Assembly (NCBI GenBank): GCA_905207625.1
Contig: CAJLLT010000010.1
Coordinates: 7,213 to 71,212, forward strand
DNA length: 64,000 nt
Source: an uncultured Eubacteriales bacterium
GTDB taxonomy: Bacteria; Bacillota; Clostridia; Oscillospirales; UBA644
Reading direction: 5' to 3'
The position numbers and the translations under genes are program-made. Shown piece after piece: positions 34,229 to 42,891 of the stretch. The notes under the pieces were generated by a model. The model was not told the origin of the DNA. It did no database searches and was given only the letters and a program-made list of their open reading frames with translations. The stretch's first letter is position 1. Each line of letters begins with the position of its first letter.

Positions 34229-34495
34229 GAAAAGAAAGGATAGGGATAGTAATGTTAAAATATATTTGTGTCGATTACGCACAAAATAGATAGATTTAAA
34301 GTCTTTGTATGTCTAGACGACAAGTGTAGAGGTATCACAACGGCGATTGTCAGGAAAATCCTGAAACCTCTTTTTACTGTCGGCTCAACCTAAATAGAAC
34401 ATATTTGCAGTCATTTTGGGTGTCACTGAATAGCTGCAACAATGATAAATGACAGGAATTCCCCAATGTTTAGAGGTCTGCGGGAGTAATGTAAA

Positions 34496-34993
34496 TCACT
34501 TTTTTCGGTTAATACCCGTTCGTCGAATCCAGCTGCTATAAAAATCATTGGGAAGAATATCTGCGTTAATTTTACCGTAACGTGCACTGAATTGCTGGAT
34601 TTTCACACTAAATGATTCAGAAACTATTCTTTTAAATTTCTCACAGTCTAAGCCGCTAAAATTGAATTCAGAATTTAAAACTATAAGCTTCGTTTCTGTG
34701 CCAAACGATGAAATCCATTGCGCTACATTGTAAATATATGACAGATTATCTTCGTAATTAGAAAAACACAGTTCAAAGGTAATTTCTGCTTTATTATGCA
34801 TTTTTATAATAGTTACTACAGCTTTGTCATCTATTACAAATCGACTATCATCAACTGTGGGTTTCTTAAACAGCTTTCTAGATGGCATTTTATATTCGCT
34901 AACGCTATACCGTTGTTTGAAACATTCTCTAATAGAATTACTAGATTTCAAATTTTCAACGTCGAGCGTTATGTAATAGCTTTCCATTCCCAT
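34496..34993 (-). CDS. Putative immunity protein of Rhs cassette B1 (ParB-type tip)
   Basis: A 165-residue soluble protein 14 bp after the stop of the ParB-type tip, with GAGGTAA as RBS and ATG at 34993. It has alternating beta and helical stretches (ESYYITLDVENLKSS, AVVTIIKMHNKAEITFELCF, TKLIVLNSEFNFSGL). No family recognised; AT-rich relative to the Rhs core. Immunity role inferred from position. Confidence 0.55.
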   Translation of the reverse strand: MGMESYYITLDVENLKSSNSIRECFKQRYSVSEYKMPSRKLFKKPTVDDSRFVIDDKAVVTIIKMHNKAEITFELCFSNYEDNLSYIYNVAQWISSFGTETKLIVLNSEFNFSGLDCEKFKRIVSESFSVKIQQFSARYGKINADILPNDFYSSWIRRTGINRKK

Positions 34994-35007
34994 TATATTA
35001 CCTCTTA

Positions 35008-35757
35008 CTATTTAGTAAGAAAAATTTCAATTGTGTCGTAGCCGAGAGAACGCAATGCTGCTACACGATGATGTCCATCTGCTAATTGATAATATCCGTT
35101 TGGAAGTGCAGTTGTAGAAATTCGACCATATCCATTCGTAGGAATTGTCCTACAATAATTGCTTACTACTCCCTGTGCAGGACCCACGGTTACAAATTCA
35201 TCAAGGGGATTATTTAGTACCTTACTTGTATTAACCTTTATTGGTGCAATACCTGCTTGCTGTAATCCTACTTTACCAGCATAAAGATTCGCAGCAACTG
35301 CGGCAGTATCGTAAACGACAGCTGCAACCTTTTCACCAGTTTTTCCCCCAATTGTTTTTCCTATGGATTTTACTCCCGTGCGTACAATGTTATCTTCTCG
35401 CATAACATTAGACTTTGTGACATCGTTTACAATCTGTCCCACACCCTGTGCTGCGGTTGCGGCACCGTTAGCAACTAAAAACCCCGCAGCTACTGCGCCT
35501 ATTCCTGTCCAGCCAACAGTGGCTCCCAAAGCAGCACCAGCCGCCATTTGTAAAGCACCACTAACAACATTTAATGCACCAGTCAACCACTTCGGCCACT
35601 TTCCTGTTGGATCGTCCATATTGACGGGGTTGTTTGTGCAATACACAAACAGATTGTAGCTCAACACGCCGCCATCTGCGCCGAGGTACTCTGTATCATC
35701 TGCGTTAATCCATCGTCCGATTTCGGGGTCGTAATAACGTTTGTTCAGATAATACAA
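35008..35757 (-). CDS. Rhs cassette B1: core end plus ParB-like nuclease tip (core frameshifted)
   Basis: A 249-codon frame beginning inside the core (YYLNKRYYDPEIGRWINADD, NLFVYCTNNPVNMDDPTG), then a Gly/Ala-rich linker (ALQMAAGAALGATVGWTGIG) and a C-terminal ParB-like domain: PAQGVVSNY, GYGRISTT and LADGHHRVAALRSLGY, where DGHHRVAAL is the ParB/sulfiredoxin-fold signature seen in several polymorphic toxins. The first codon is only TTG without good RBS. Compared with cassette B2, one base is missing near 35765 (GGGAACAGGG for GGGATACAGGG), which separates the upstream core from this frame. It is probably silent unless recombined. Confidence 0.7.
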   Translation of the reverse strand: MYYLNKRYYDPEIGRWINADDTEYLGADGGVLSYNLFVYCTNNPVNMDDPTGKWPKWLTGALNVVSGALQMAAGAALGATVGWTGIGAVAAGFLVANGAATAAQGVGQIVNDVTKSNVMREDNIVRTGVKSIGKTIGGKTGEKVAAVVYDTAAVAANLYAGKVGLQQAGIAPIKVNTSKVLNNPLDEFVTVGPAQGVVSNYCRTIPTNGYGRISTTALPNGYYQLADGHHRVAALRSLGYDTIEIFLTK

Positions 35758-36008
35758 CCCTGTTCCCTATCGAAGTAGTAGCTTCTGTAGCGGATGGGGT
35801 TAACCGTGGTAATACCAACGAAATCTTCGGAAGCGGTGGAATCATAGGTTACGGTGCATTTACCCCGGGCGTCGTAGTCGTGATGGGCGGCTTTAACCTC
35901 ATTTCAATCCGTTATCTTAGGCGTAGTTTAGCAATATTCCGTCAGAGAAATGTCCGTCTTTATAAGTTGTGGAATCTTGGAATATTTGAGGGCTTTTGTT
36001 TTATTTGA

Positions 36009-36037
36009 ATTATATCATACAAAATAGAGTTTGTCAA
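36009..36037 (-). promoter_or_regulatory. Perfect consensus promoter of Rhs cassette B1
   Basis: Minus strand TTGACA (36037-36032), 17-bp spacer, TATAAT (36014-36009). Confidence 0.88.
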
Positions 36038-36059
36038 GGGAAATCGGGAAAACGTATGC

Positions 36060-36103
36060 AAAAAAAGTGCCCCGCAGGGAAACAGAAGTCTCCGGGCGGG
36101 GCA
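36060..36103 (-). terminator. Terminator upstream of cassette B1
   Basis: Stem TGCCCCGC/GCGGGGCA followed on the minus strand by CTTTTTTT. It would end the Rhs B-immunity transcript just before the next promoter. Confidence 0.82.
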
Positions 36104-36244
36104 AATAAAAAAGAAAAGGATTTGGATACACAATTTAAAATAGGGAAAAGCAAAAAACAGGTAATTATTCGTGGTTTCGTGTCTGATGGATAATACCGTG
36201 GAAATAGTCTGGTTAATGTGACTTTATGCTTTGCCCTTTTGGGG

Positions 36245-36285
36245 CTACCCCGCACGGCGGAGAGTTTGGAGTTTGTGCGGGGTAG
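36245..36285. repeat. GC-rich hairpin of the array, copy b
   Basis: Perfect 11-bp stem CTACCCCGCAC/GTGCGGGGTAG, no T-tract. Preceded by the recurring phrase AATACCGTGGAAATAG about 55 bp earlier. Confidence 0.75.
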
Positions 36286-36410
36286 AAAAGAGGATTGGTA
36301 TAATGAACCTCAAATTTATAAAAACGGCTTGTTGTTCACAGGTTTTGCCTGATGAATAATACCGTGGAAATAGCTTAGTTGATGTATGCTTGTGCCTTGC
36401 CCTTTTGGGG

Positions 36411-36453
36411 CTACCCCGCACAGAAGAGAGTTTATTGAGTCTGAGCGGGGTAG
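36411..36453. repeat. GC-rich hairpin of the array, copy c
   Basis: Stem CTACCCCGCACAGA/TCTGAGCGGGGTAG with one mismatch, no T-tract. It is about 167 bp from copy b, with the same AATACCGTGGAAATAG phrase before it, so the units are tandem repeats. Confidence 0.75.
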
Positions 36454-36581
36454 CAAAGGGGCTGGGGATACGAGCACATATAAGGAGAAGGGATTAATTA
36501 ACAACGGGCAATCGGCGGTGTAAACTGACCGAAAGCTCATTGTGAATTACAATTTTGTGGTTCGCCTGAAGTTTTTTAAGC

Positions 36582-36618
36582 GCCCCGCACGAAAGAAGCC
36601 AATCGTTCCGCACGGGGC
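36582..36618. repeat. GC-rich hairpin of the array, copy d
   Basis: Stem GCCCCG/CGGGGC with a partly paired interior; it leads into the 46-bp repeat. Region 36104-36736 holds these units and no gene I can support. Confidence 0.6.
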
Positions 36619-36658
36619 AGAAAAGAAAGGATAGGGATAAGCAGTATCAGAATTTACT
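36613..36658. repeat. 46-bp direct repeat, copy 2
   Basis: Identical to 31778-31823; lies just beyond the Rhs B immunity gene stop and marks the upstream boundary of the displaced cassettes. Confidence 0.85.
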
Positions 36659-36736
36659 AGTGCTCACTATGTACAGAAAAAACCTTTTGAATCTGCACCA
36701 AGGTCTACATTTTGAAAAATCGGCAAAATGTTGCTG

Positions 36737-37309
36737 TTAATTTGACCTGTAAAAAATTGTTATTTTACCGTTCAAGTAAGTCATGTATGCATTGTATCCT
36801 ATGGTAAAACCGGAATAATCTTTGTCTCCGTCCGTGCTGATTCCGATAACTGCTTTCAAGTCGTATCCGTCTGTGTTTTGCTCAATATCTGTACAGAAGA
36901 AGCCTGTACGGAAAAATGAAAAGTCTTTTTTTATCCTTTTATACAAACGTTTAAACTCCGAGTATGCGACAGAGGGATCTTCGATCTTGATTTGAATGCA
37001 GCAGCCAATCAATTTGTTGCAATCATCAAAAAGGAACTCTGCCTCACCTGTGAAATCATCAACGTTTTCAGTGTAGGTGTAACTGTAAAAGTTTACAGTT
37101 GAGGTTCTTATCGGTTGGGATCCCTTGATAGACATTAGTTCCTCTAAGGTGAGGTTAAGGCGTGTCCCGTCATTTTGAAATCCGATTTCAGGAGGAGCTT
37201 CGTTTATGGCGTACAAACCCCAGCAGATCAAAATCAAAAGTACAAGTGTTGTAATTGCCACGATTATTACAGCCAGGATTTTTTTCATAACAGATAGAAA
37301 TTTTTTCAT
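36737..37309 (-). CDS. Putative membrane-anchored immunity protein of Rhs B
   Basis: A 190-residue protein with a single N-terminal membrane segment (ILAVIIVAITTLVLLILICW, about residues 11-30) and a soluble domain of about 155 residues expected outside the membrane. It begins 23 bp after the Rhs B stop with GAGGAG as RBS. An extracytoplasmic domain fits protection against a peptidoglycan- or surface-acting tip, which is what the Amidase_6-like domain of Rhs B suggests. No family recognised. Confidence 0.62.
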   Translation of the reverse strand: MKKFLSVMKKILAVIIVAITTLVLLILICWGLYAINEAPPEIGFQNDGTRLNLTLEELMSIKGSQPIRTSTVNFYSYTYTENVDDFTGEAEFLFDDCNKLIGCCIQIKIEDPSVAYSEFKRLYKRIKKDFSFFRTGFFCTDIEQNTDGYDLKAVIGISTDGDKDYSGFTIGYNAYMTYLNGKITIFYRSN

Positions 37310-37332
37310 AAATAATACTCCTCATTGAATTC

Positions 37333-40300
37333 TCATCCTCGAATACGCACGATTTTTACCGAATAGTATGATGTTTTATTTATATGTCCATAGAGATTTT
37401 CGTGATTGCGATTTATCGAGTGTCCTGAATAAAAAATATCACTGTCGGTAACATCTACAATAATGGTGGAGTGGCACGTTGATCCGGCTTCATTTACAAA
37501 GAACATAACATCCCCGGGGCGAATTCCATACCCTTGGGCATATTTTGAAATTTCGTCATTGCTGTTAATCTCAATCACTTCCCCATTTATCAGATTGTTG
37601 TTTACGTCCGTTAAATAGTTGTATTGCGGAGTAACCACAGACCAAGACTTCGTTATATCTAATAGGTATACCAGTTTTTCTTCTTTAAAACCGACAAACT
37701 TAAGTAGTTCTGTAAACAAATGTTCGGATTTGTAAGAATGCCATTCATCGGTCATGTCTATCCCTCCAGCAAACAGACACTGAGATACATAATTTGCGCA
37801 ATCGAAAGTATTTTTACGATATACAGGGTTGTAATCGTCATACCATTTTGTCGCATACTCCACAGCCGCTTCGCGATCATATTCAAATGAGTTTTCCGGT
37901 CCGCCGAGTATTGCTTTTGTCAGCTTAACGAGGAAAAGGAACATTGAAGATGCTGTGGTGAGTCCCGCTTCTTTTATGGCAGAAGATATGGCTTCCGGAA
38001 GAGTGTCCAGAATATCATTATACCAATCGTCTATATCGATTGTTGATGTTCCGCTGCCGCCGCAAAGACCGGAGGGGTCTTTGAAATTTATAGGATCGTT
38101 GGAGCAGTATTTATAGAGATTGAGTCCGTCTTCGGCAATGTATAATAGGTCATCGGGATTGATAAATCTTCCGGTTTCGGGGTCGTAGTAGCGGGTCTGT
38201 AGGTAATAGAGGCCAGTGTCGGAATCGAAGTAGTAACCTCTGTAACGGAAGGGGTTAAGAGTTGCTATACTACAGCCGGAATTGTCCGAAGTTATAGTGC
38301 ATTTACCCCAGGCATCGTAGGAGTAGGTCGCTTTTACTGTTCCGGTAGAATCGGCTATGGAGACTATATCGCCCTGAAGACTTCTGTTGAAATAATACGC
38401 TGTGCCGTTGAGGATAACGCCGCAAATGGAGTAGGCGTTGTCGTAGAGGTAATCAAGCACCGTCTCTCCGAAAGTTTCCTTTACGGGTTTTCCTCGGAAG
38501 AGTGAGTATTCATGTTTTACTCCATCTACTGTTTTGGAAATCCTCTTACCGCTTCCTGAATAGGAATAGAGAATTGTCTTTCCACTCACAACAGCATTTT
38601 TAAGTTGTCTGCCCTTTTCCCACTCGAAGGTGAAACCTCTGTAAGAAAGGGGATTGCCCAGAGCATCGTATGTAACGGGAACTCCGTCAATAGCCGTAAT
38701 TCTGTCCTTATTTACCGAATCATAAGTGAATACGGTTTCACCTTTGGAGAGGATATTTCCGAAAACGTCGTAAGAGAATTCGGTTGAAACTCCGTCTTTG
38801 GTTTCCTTGACGAGCTGTCCGCGTTCATCGTACTCATAGACCGAGAGACCATCGATATTATCGCATACCTTTATCAGTCGCTCTTCTTCGTCGTATTCGT
38901 AACCGATAGTCCGTCCATCCGCAAAGATCACGGACTGAACAAGTTTTGTTGTAGGAGTGGACTTCAGTTTATTGTTCGCGTAATGCTCATCTGAGGCATC
39001 TCCGGCAGAGTAGATAAACTGCCTGCTTAAGAAGCCTGAATCTAGATGAAGTTCGTCAAAAGCACGTCTTCCGAAAGAGTCGTTCTTGCTTACAGATACA
39101 ACTCCGTTAGGAAGAGTAACCTTAACGTTGGAATTCTCAAGATACTCGTAAGAATATACTGTATCATTGCCTTCAGCGTCCTGAATGCGAACAGAAGAAA
39201 GATATCCATTGAGATTGTATAAGTAGTAAGCCGTGCGCCGAATGATCCTGGATGTAACAACTTCTGAATTGTTGAGGGTAACAGTGCATTCTGTGGCTCT
39301 GGCAAGATTTCCTTCTTCGTAGTTGTAATTATACTCGATTTTTTCCGTAATGTCAAGACTTCTTACGATATTATTTTCATTATCGTATACGAAAATATAC
39401 CTTTTTTCGACATCGTTCGACGGGTCTCGCCAGGTTTCGGCGACTATTTGACCGAAACTGTTATAGGTGAGGGTCATACTGTCTCCGTTGGCATAGGTTA
39501 CGGTTTTTATTCTTCCGTTGCCTCCGATGTAACTGTAACTTGCAAGGGGTGCAATCTCTCCGGCGGAGTTCTCAACGCCGATCTGTCCGATCCTGTGGAA
39601 GGGATTGTAACTCATTGCATATTTCATTCCGTCGCCACGGGTGATGCACTTAAGGCCGTTGAGCTGATCGTAATCGTAGCCTACATGGGAGATCTCGGAG
39701 CCGTCGGGCTTATGGACTGTGACCTTGACCGGGCGTCCGGCATTATCATATTCATAGCCGACTTTAACGCCGCAGCGGTCGGTGATCGCCGTGGTTCTTG
39801 AGGTTACGGGATCAACGGTATAGGAAGTTGTTTTACCGCGGCTGTCGGTAACGGAAACAATGTCATTGCCGCCGTCGTCCGCTTCTGTCGCCGGGTTGTC
39901 GGGATTGAATTCACGGGAGGAATAGATCGTGCCGAATTCACCGTCGGCATAGACGGTGGAGGTGATAATGTTGCCGTACTTATCCTTAGCCTCTTCGAAG
40001 GTATCCTTGTTTTCGTCTGAGGAAAGGAATTCGTCGGTCTCTTCGCGCTCCGTCTTTGTTATAAAATCTTCTTCGGTAAGATCTTTTTCCATCCGGGTGC
40101 GGACAAGAGATACCGCATCGAAGTATGCGCTTCCGGAATTCTTTGCGTATTCGCAGAATACGTCAATATGGCTTGCCGCCTTGAATTTCTTTTTGGCAAA
40201 GCTTACGGAGGCAAACTGCCATTCCGGGGTGCAGGGAGTAAAGTTCGCATAGTATTTTTCGGAGGTGCCGTCGGTGTATACAAGTACCGCCTTGAGACAG

Positions 40301-42870
40301 AAGTGGCTCAACCCGTTGTCCAGGGTATAGGATTTTGCCCAACCGCTGAGGGTGAAATGCTCCCTGACATTGACGTAGCTTTTGATGTTGACTGACTGTG
40401 AAATAGAGCTGCCTTCATCGGAGCTTCGGAGCATTGCGGAGTGACTCATGGAGAATTTATCCTCATCGGTGACCTTGCGGCATTCACTGCCGCTGAAGTT
40501 TTCCCAGCATTTTTCGCCGAGCTCAAAGTCGCCGTTGCTGATAAGGCTGTAGGAGTTTGCGCAGGGGCTCTTTTCAAGCTGAGCCGCATCAGCGTAAATA
40601 ACGCCAGCGCCGTCAAGGAGAATATGTACCGCAAGGGCTTTTGCTTCCGTGATCTCAAAGGGAACACTGAGTCGGATATATTCTCCGTCAATAAAATGAA
40701 GCTTTTCGCTTTCGTCGATTGCCGTACCGTCAGAGTCCGTGACCCTGATATAAGCGCCGGCGGGCAGGTCGGTGATGGGTTTCAGGTATGCGGAGAAGGT
40801 GTACTTGCCGGCGGGAAGAATATCCGTAAGCTGATATACTCCGTTTGCAAGAGCCGTCTCTTCGGTGGATTCCATCCGCAGCAGCCTGTCGCCGTAGAAG
40901 GCGTATTTCTGATCGGTGTAAGAACGGAAAAGGAAGCTTTCCGCATTCGATTCCTCTGCCTGCCAGAAGTCCATGCGGTCAAATCCGGTGTTCAGCAGCA
41001 GGTTCGAGGGATTCCTGATTATGGAGGAACCGTCGGTGGCGTAGGGGCTTATCACAGAAGGAAGCCCGTCGCCCTGCACGTTTCCGGTTTCATCGGAATA
41101 GGCGTAACTGCTGCCGATCATATCGTGGGAATTGAAGGTATAGACCGTGGTTACGGTATTGTCGGGGTTTTCCTCCGTGGGGGCAGAAACAGTTACCTTC
41201 GTGCGATGAGCAGAAGGGGTAAAAATGTAACGGGCAGACTGTCCGGCAGACTGAACACCGTCCTCGAAACCGTACTCGCATACATCACGGAGGACACCGT
41301 TTTCGTAGACATAAGTTACCTTGTAAAGAACCGTGTCAGCCTCATCCTTGATAAGTATCTCTGTGGGACGGCTGAAGGTTGCACCGTAGGTTATCGCCGC
41401 TTTCTGTCCTTCGGGGAAGGTGATCCCGGTCAGGCAGCCGTCAGTGTAAGTATAGCCGATAAAGGTCTCGTCAGGGGCGGTGATACGGGTCAGGAAACCT
41501 TCCCCGGACCAGGTCATGGCGAAAACTCTTCCGATACCGTCAATGACGGATACAAGCTTGCCGTCGGTATAATTGATAAGCATCCGGTTGGTCTTGTCGT
41601 CATCGATGCAGATAAGTCTTCCTTCCTCGTCGAAGGTGTAGCTGAGGTTTCCGATCTGCATTTTGCGGGTCTGATCGTTGTATGTATATCCGAATCCTTC
41701 AATGTCCGTATAGAGGTAATGTTCCCGGCACTTCATCACCGGCTCGCCGGGCTCGGTGTGACAGTGGGACGGGCAGTCGCAGACTATTATCTCAGGGATG
41801 TACTCTTCTTTCCGGTAGAATCTGAGATCGTCTGTTTTTCCCTCCCTGAAAAATATCTTTGTACCGTCGGTGGTGAGGTATTCATAACCGCTGACTGCCT
41901 CTCCGTTGTCGGTAAAGGTCGCAGGGCGCATGGACTGGACGTAGTTGAGTTTCCAGCCTTTGCCGAATTTCATGGCACTGAATGCGTCGTACTTTCCGCA
42001 GGGCTCGTAATCTGATTTTCCGCTGTTGTAGTATGCGGTCATGTTTACGGGCATTCTTACGCCGGACCAGGCAAAAATGGGAGAGGTTATGTTTATGTTT
42101 CCGTCGTAAAGGTCTATGGACGCGGTCCCGAGTCTTCCGAGGGAGTGGGTATGACTTCTCAGCGGGTTTCCCGCGCCGTTGGATTCATCATAAACAATTT
42201 CAACCTTGGGAGGATTGACACCTCCTCTGCCGGAGAATGTCAGGGAAGATATGTTCTCGGATTTTATCAGCAGACGTATCTCCTCTTCTCCTGCATTTTT
42301 TGCCTGGTCAATAATTGCCCTGATGTCAAAATCAAAGATCCTTCCTGTTTCAAGACTGAGGTCAATGCTTGCCCTGACCGTAGAACTGTATTCGGGAAGA
42401 TCCTGTCCGGCAACGATCGGGCCCGTGACTTTATAGAGGTTGAACTTTCCCGTGTAGTCGAGAGTACTCGCGTTAAGTCTCAGGTAAGCTTTTTCGATTT
42501 TGGTGTTGCGGGGCATCTGCGGCATATTGAACTGATACAGCGCGGAACTGTTGAAACAGAGAGTGGGGGAATCCTTTGATGTGACTTTGTTGCCGGAGTA
42601 CTCGTAGGACGAGATTCTTCCCGAGGCAATTTCGGTCTGGGTGGAGGAAAGGAGAGCCACGTCGCCCTGAGAGTTTTCTCCGGCAACGGGTTCGGCATAG
42701 AATACAGCCTTCTTCTTTCCGTTTTTCAGTTCGAAAACACGTCTGACGTCGGTCCTGAGACCGGTATCCTCGCTGATGACGGCATCGTCTTCGGGTGTAT
42801 CGGTGTTTTCGGTGTTCTGGTCGGCGATTATTTCTTCTTCGCCGTTGATATTGTTAAAAATATCGTTCAT
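37333..42870 (-). CDS. Rhs B: giant Rhs/YD-repeat toxin with Amidase_6-like tip
   Basis: An 1845-residue polymorphic toxin. In order: acidic N-terminus without signal peptide; DNRLRE-like domain (about 90-235); SIDLYDGNINITSPIFAWSG segment (about 250); first YD block (about 395-490); two carbohydrate-binding-like beta-sandwich repeats (about 625-915); long YD block (about 990-1560) with the core end NPFRYRGYYFDSDTGLYYL and CSNDPINFKDPSG; tip 1602-1845. The tip reads YDREAAVEYATKWYDDYNP, then FDCANYVSQCLFAGGI (Cys about 1691), RPGDVMFF and STCHSTIIV (His about 1800): the cysteine/histidine layout of the Amidase_6 (NlpC/P60-like) family, so a cell-wall or peptide amidase is likely. The ATG at 42870 follows AAAGGAGA. 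It is the penultimate gene of the ACP-containing operon. Confidence 0.92.
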   Translation of the reverse strand: MNDIFNNINGEEEIIADQNTENTDTPEDDAVISEDTGLRTDVRRVFELKNGKKKAVFYAEPVAGENSQGDVALLSSTQTEIASGRISSYEYSGNKVTSKDSPTLCFNSSALYQFNMPQMPRNTKIEKAYLRLNASTLDYTGKFNLYKVTGPIVAGQDLPEYSSTVRASIDLSLETGRIFDFDIRAIIDQAKNAGEEEIRLLIKSENISSLTFSGRGGVNPPKVEIVYDESNGAGNPLRSHTHSLGRLGTASIDLYDGNINITSPIFAWSGVRMPVNMTAYYNSGKSDYEPCGKYDAFSAMKFGKGWKLNYVQSMRPATFTDNGEAVSGYEYLTTDGTKIFFREGKTDDLRFYRKEEYIPEIIVCDCPSHCHTEPGEPVMKCREHYLYTDIEGFGYTYNDQTRKMQIGNLSYTFDEEGRLICIDDDKTNRMLINYTDGKLVSVIDGIGRVFAMTWSGEGFLTRITAPDETFIGYTYTDGCLTGITFPEGQKAAITYGATFSRPTEILIKDEADTVLYKVTYVYENGVLRDVCEYGFEDGVQSAGQSARYIFTPSAHRTKVTVSAPTEENPDNTVTTVYTFNSHDMIGSSYAYSDETGNVQGDGLPSVISPYATDGSSIIRNPSNLLLNTGFDRMDFWQAEESNAESFLFRSYTDQKYAFYGDRLLRMESTEETALANGVYQLTDILPAGKYTFSAYLKPITDLPAGAYIRVTDSDGTAIDESEKLHFIDGEYIRLSVPFEITEAKALAVHILLDGAGVIYADAAQLEKSPCANSYSLISNGDFELGEKCWENFSGSECRKVTDEDKFSMSHSAMLRSSDEGSSISQSVNIKSYVNVREHFTLSGWAKSYTLDNGLSHFCLKAVLVYTDGTSEKYYANFTPCTPEWQFASVSFAKKKFKAASHIDVFCEYAKNSGSAYFDAVSLVRTRMEKDLTEEDFITKTEREETDEFLSSDENKDTFEEAKDKYGNIITSTVYADGEFGTIYSSREFNPDNPATEADDGGNDIVSVTDSRGKTTSYTVDPVTSRTTAITDRCGVKVGYEYDNAGRPVKVTVHKPDGSEISHVGYDYDQLNGLKCITRGDGMKYAMSYNPFHRIGQIGVENSAGEIAPLASYSYIGGNGRIKTVTYANGDSMTLTYNSFGQIVAETWRDPSNDVEKRYIFVYDNENNIVRSLDITEKIEYNYNYEEGNLARATECTVTLNNSEVVTSRIIRRTAYYLYNLNGYLSSVRIQDAEGNDTVYSYEYLENSNVKVTLPNGVVSVSKNDSFGRRAFDELHLDSGFLSRQFIYSAGDASDEHYANNKLKSTPTTKLVQSVIFADGRTIGYEYDEEERLIKVCDNIDGLSVYEYDERGQLVKETKDGVSTEFSYDVFGNILSKGETVFTYDSVNKDRITAIDGVPVTYDALGNPLSYRGFTFEWEKGRQLKNAVVSGKTILYSYSGSGKRISKTVDGVKHEYSLFRGKPVKETFGETVLDYLYDNAYSICGVILNGTAYYFNRSLQGDIVSIADSTGTVKATYSYDAWGKCTITSDNSGCSIATLNPFRYRGYYFDSDTGLYYLQTRYYDPETGRFINPDDLLYIAEDGLNLYKYCSNDPINFKDPSGLCGGSGTSTIDIDDWYNDILDTLPEAISSAIKEAGLTTASSMFLFLVKLTKAILGGPENSFEYDREAAVEYATKWYDDYNPVYRKNTFDCANYVSQCLFAGGIDMTDEWHSYKSEHLFTELLKFVGFKEEKLVYLLDITKSWSVVTPQYNYLTDVNNNLINGEVIEINSNDEISKYAQGYGIRPGDVMFFVNEAGSTCHSTIIVDVTDSDIFYSGHSINRNHENLYGHINKTSYYSVKIVRIRG

Positions 42871-42891
42871 TTTTATTCTCCTTTCAGAGTT

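Larger units (their letters stand above)
33688..34230. repeat. About 540-bp direct repeat, copy 1 (core relic, promoter, terminator, hairpin)
   Basis: Closely similar to 35747-36285 throughout: core fragment, leader, consensus promoter, terminator, an A-rich spacer and a GC-rich hairpin. The two copies are about 2.06 kb apart and flank the ParB-type cassette, so recombination between them would delete it. The part 34048-34187 is A-rich and shows no gene; 34229-34495 likewise. Confidence 0.85.
35747..36285. repeat. About 540-bp direct repeat, copy 2
   Basis: Second copy of the block at 33688-34230, containing the B1 core relic (about 35760-35905, reading YDARGKCTVTYDS and NPIRYRSYYFDRE), leader, promoter, terminator and hairpin. 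Confidence 0.85.

Noticed and set aside
36034..36540. Minus-strand frames of 73-74 codons over the hairpin repeats
   Set aside because: They lie on noncoding repeat units, terminator and promoter; no RBS; similar frames arise from the repeat itself.
31700..36700. CRISPR array
   Set aside because: The repeats are few, long, irregularly spaced and associated with promoters and terminators; no cas genes and no regular spacers.
40441..42015. Plus-strand frame of 524 codons opposite Rhs B
   Set aside because: Shadow of the Rhs B coding strand; no RBS and no recognisable domain, while the minus strand has a full domain series.
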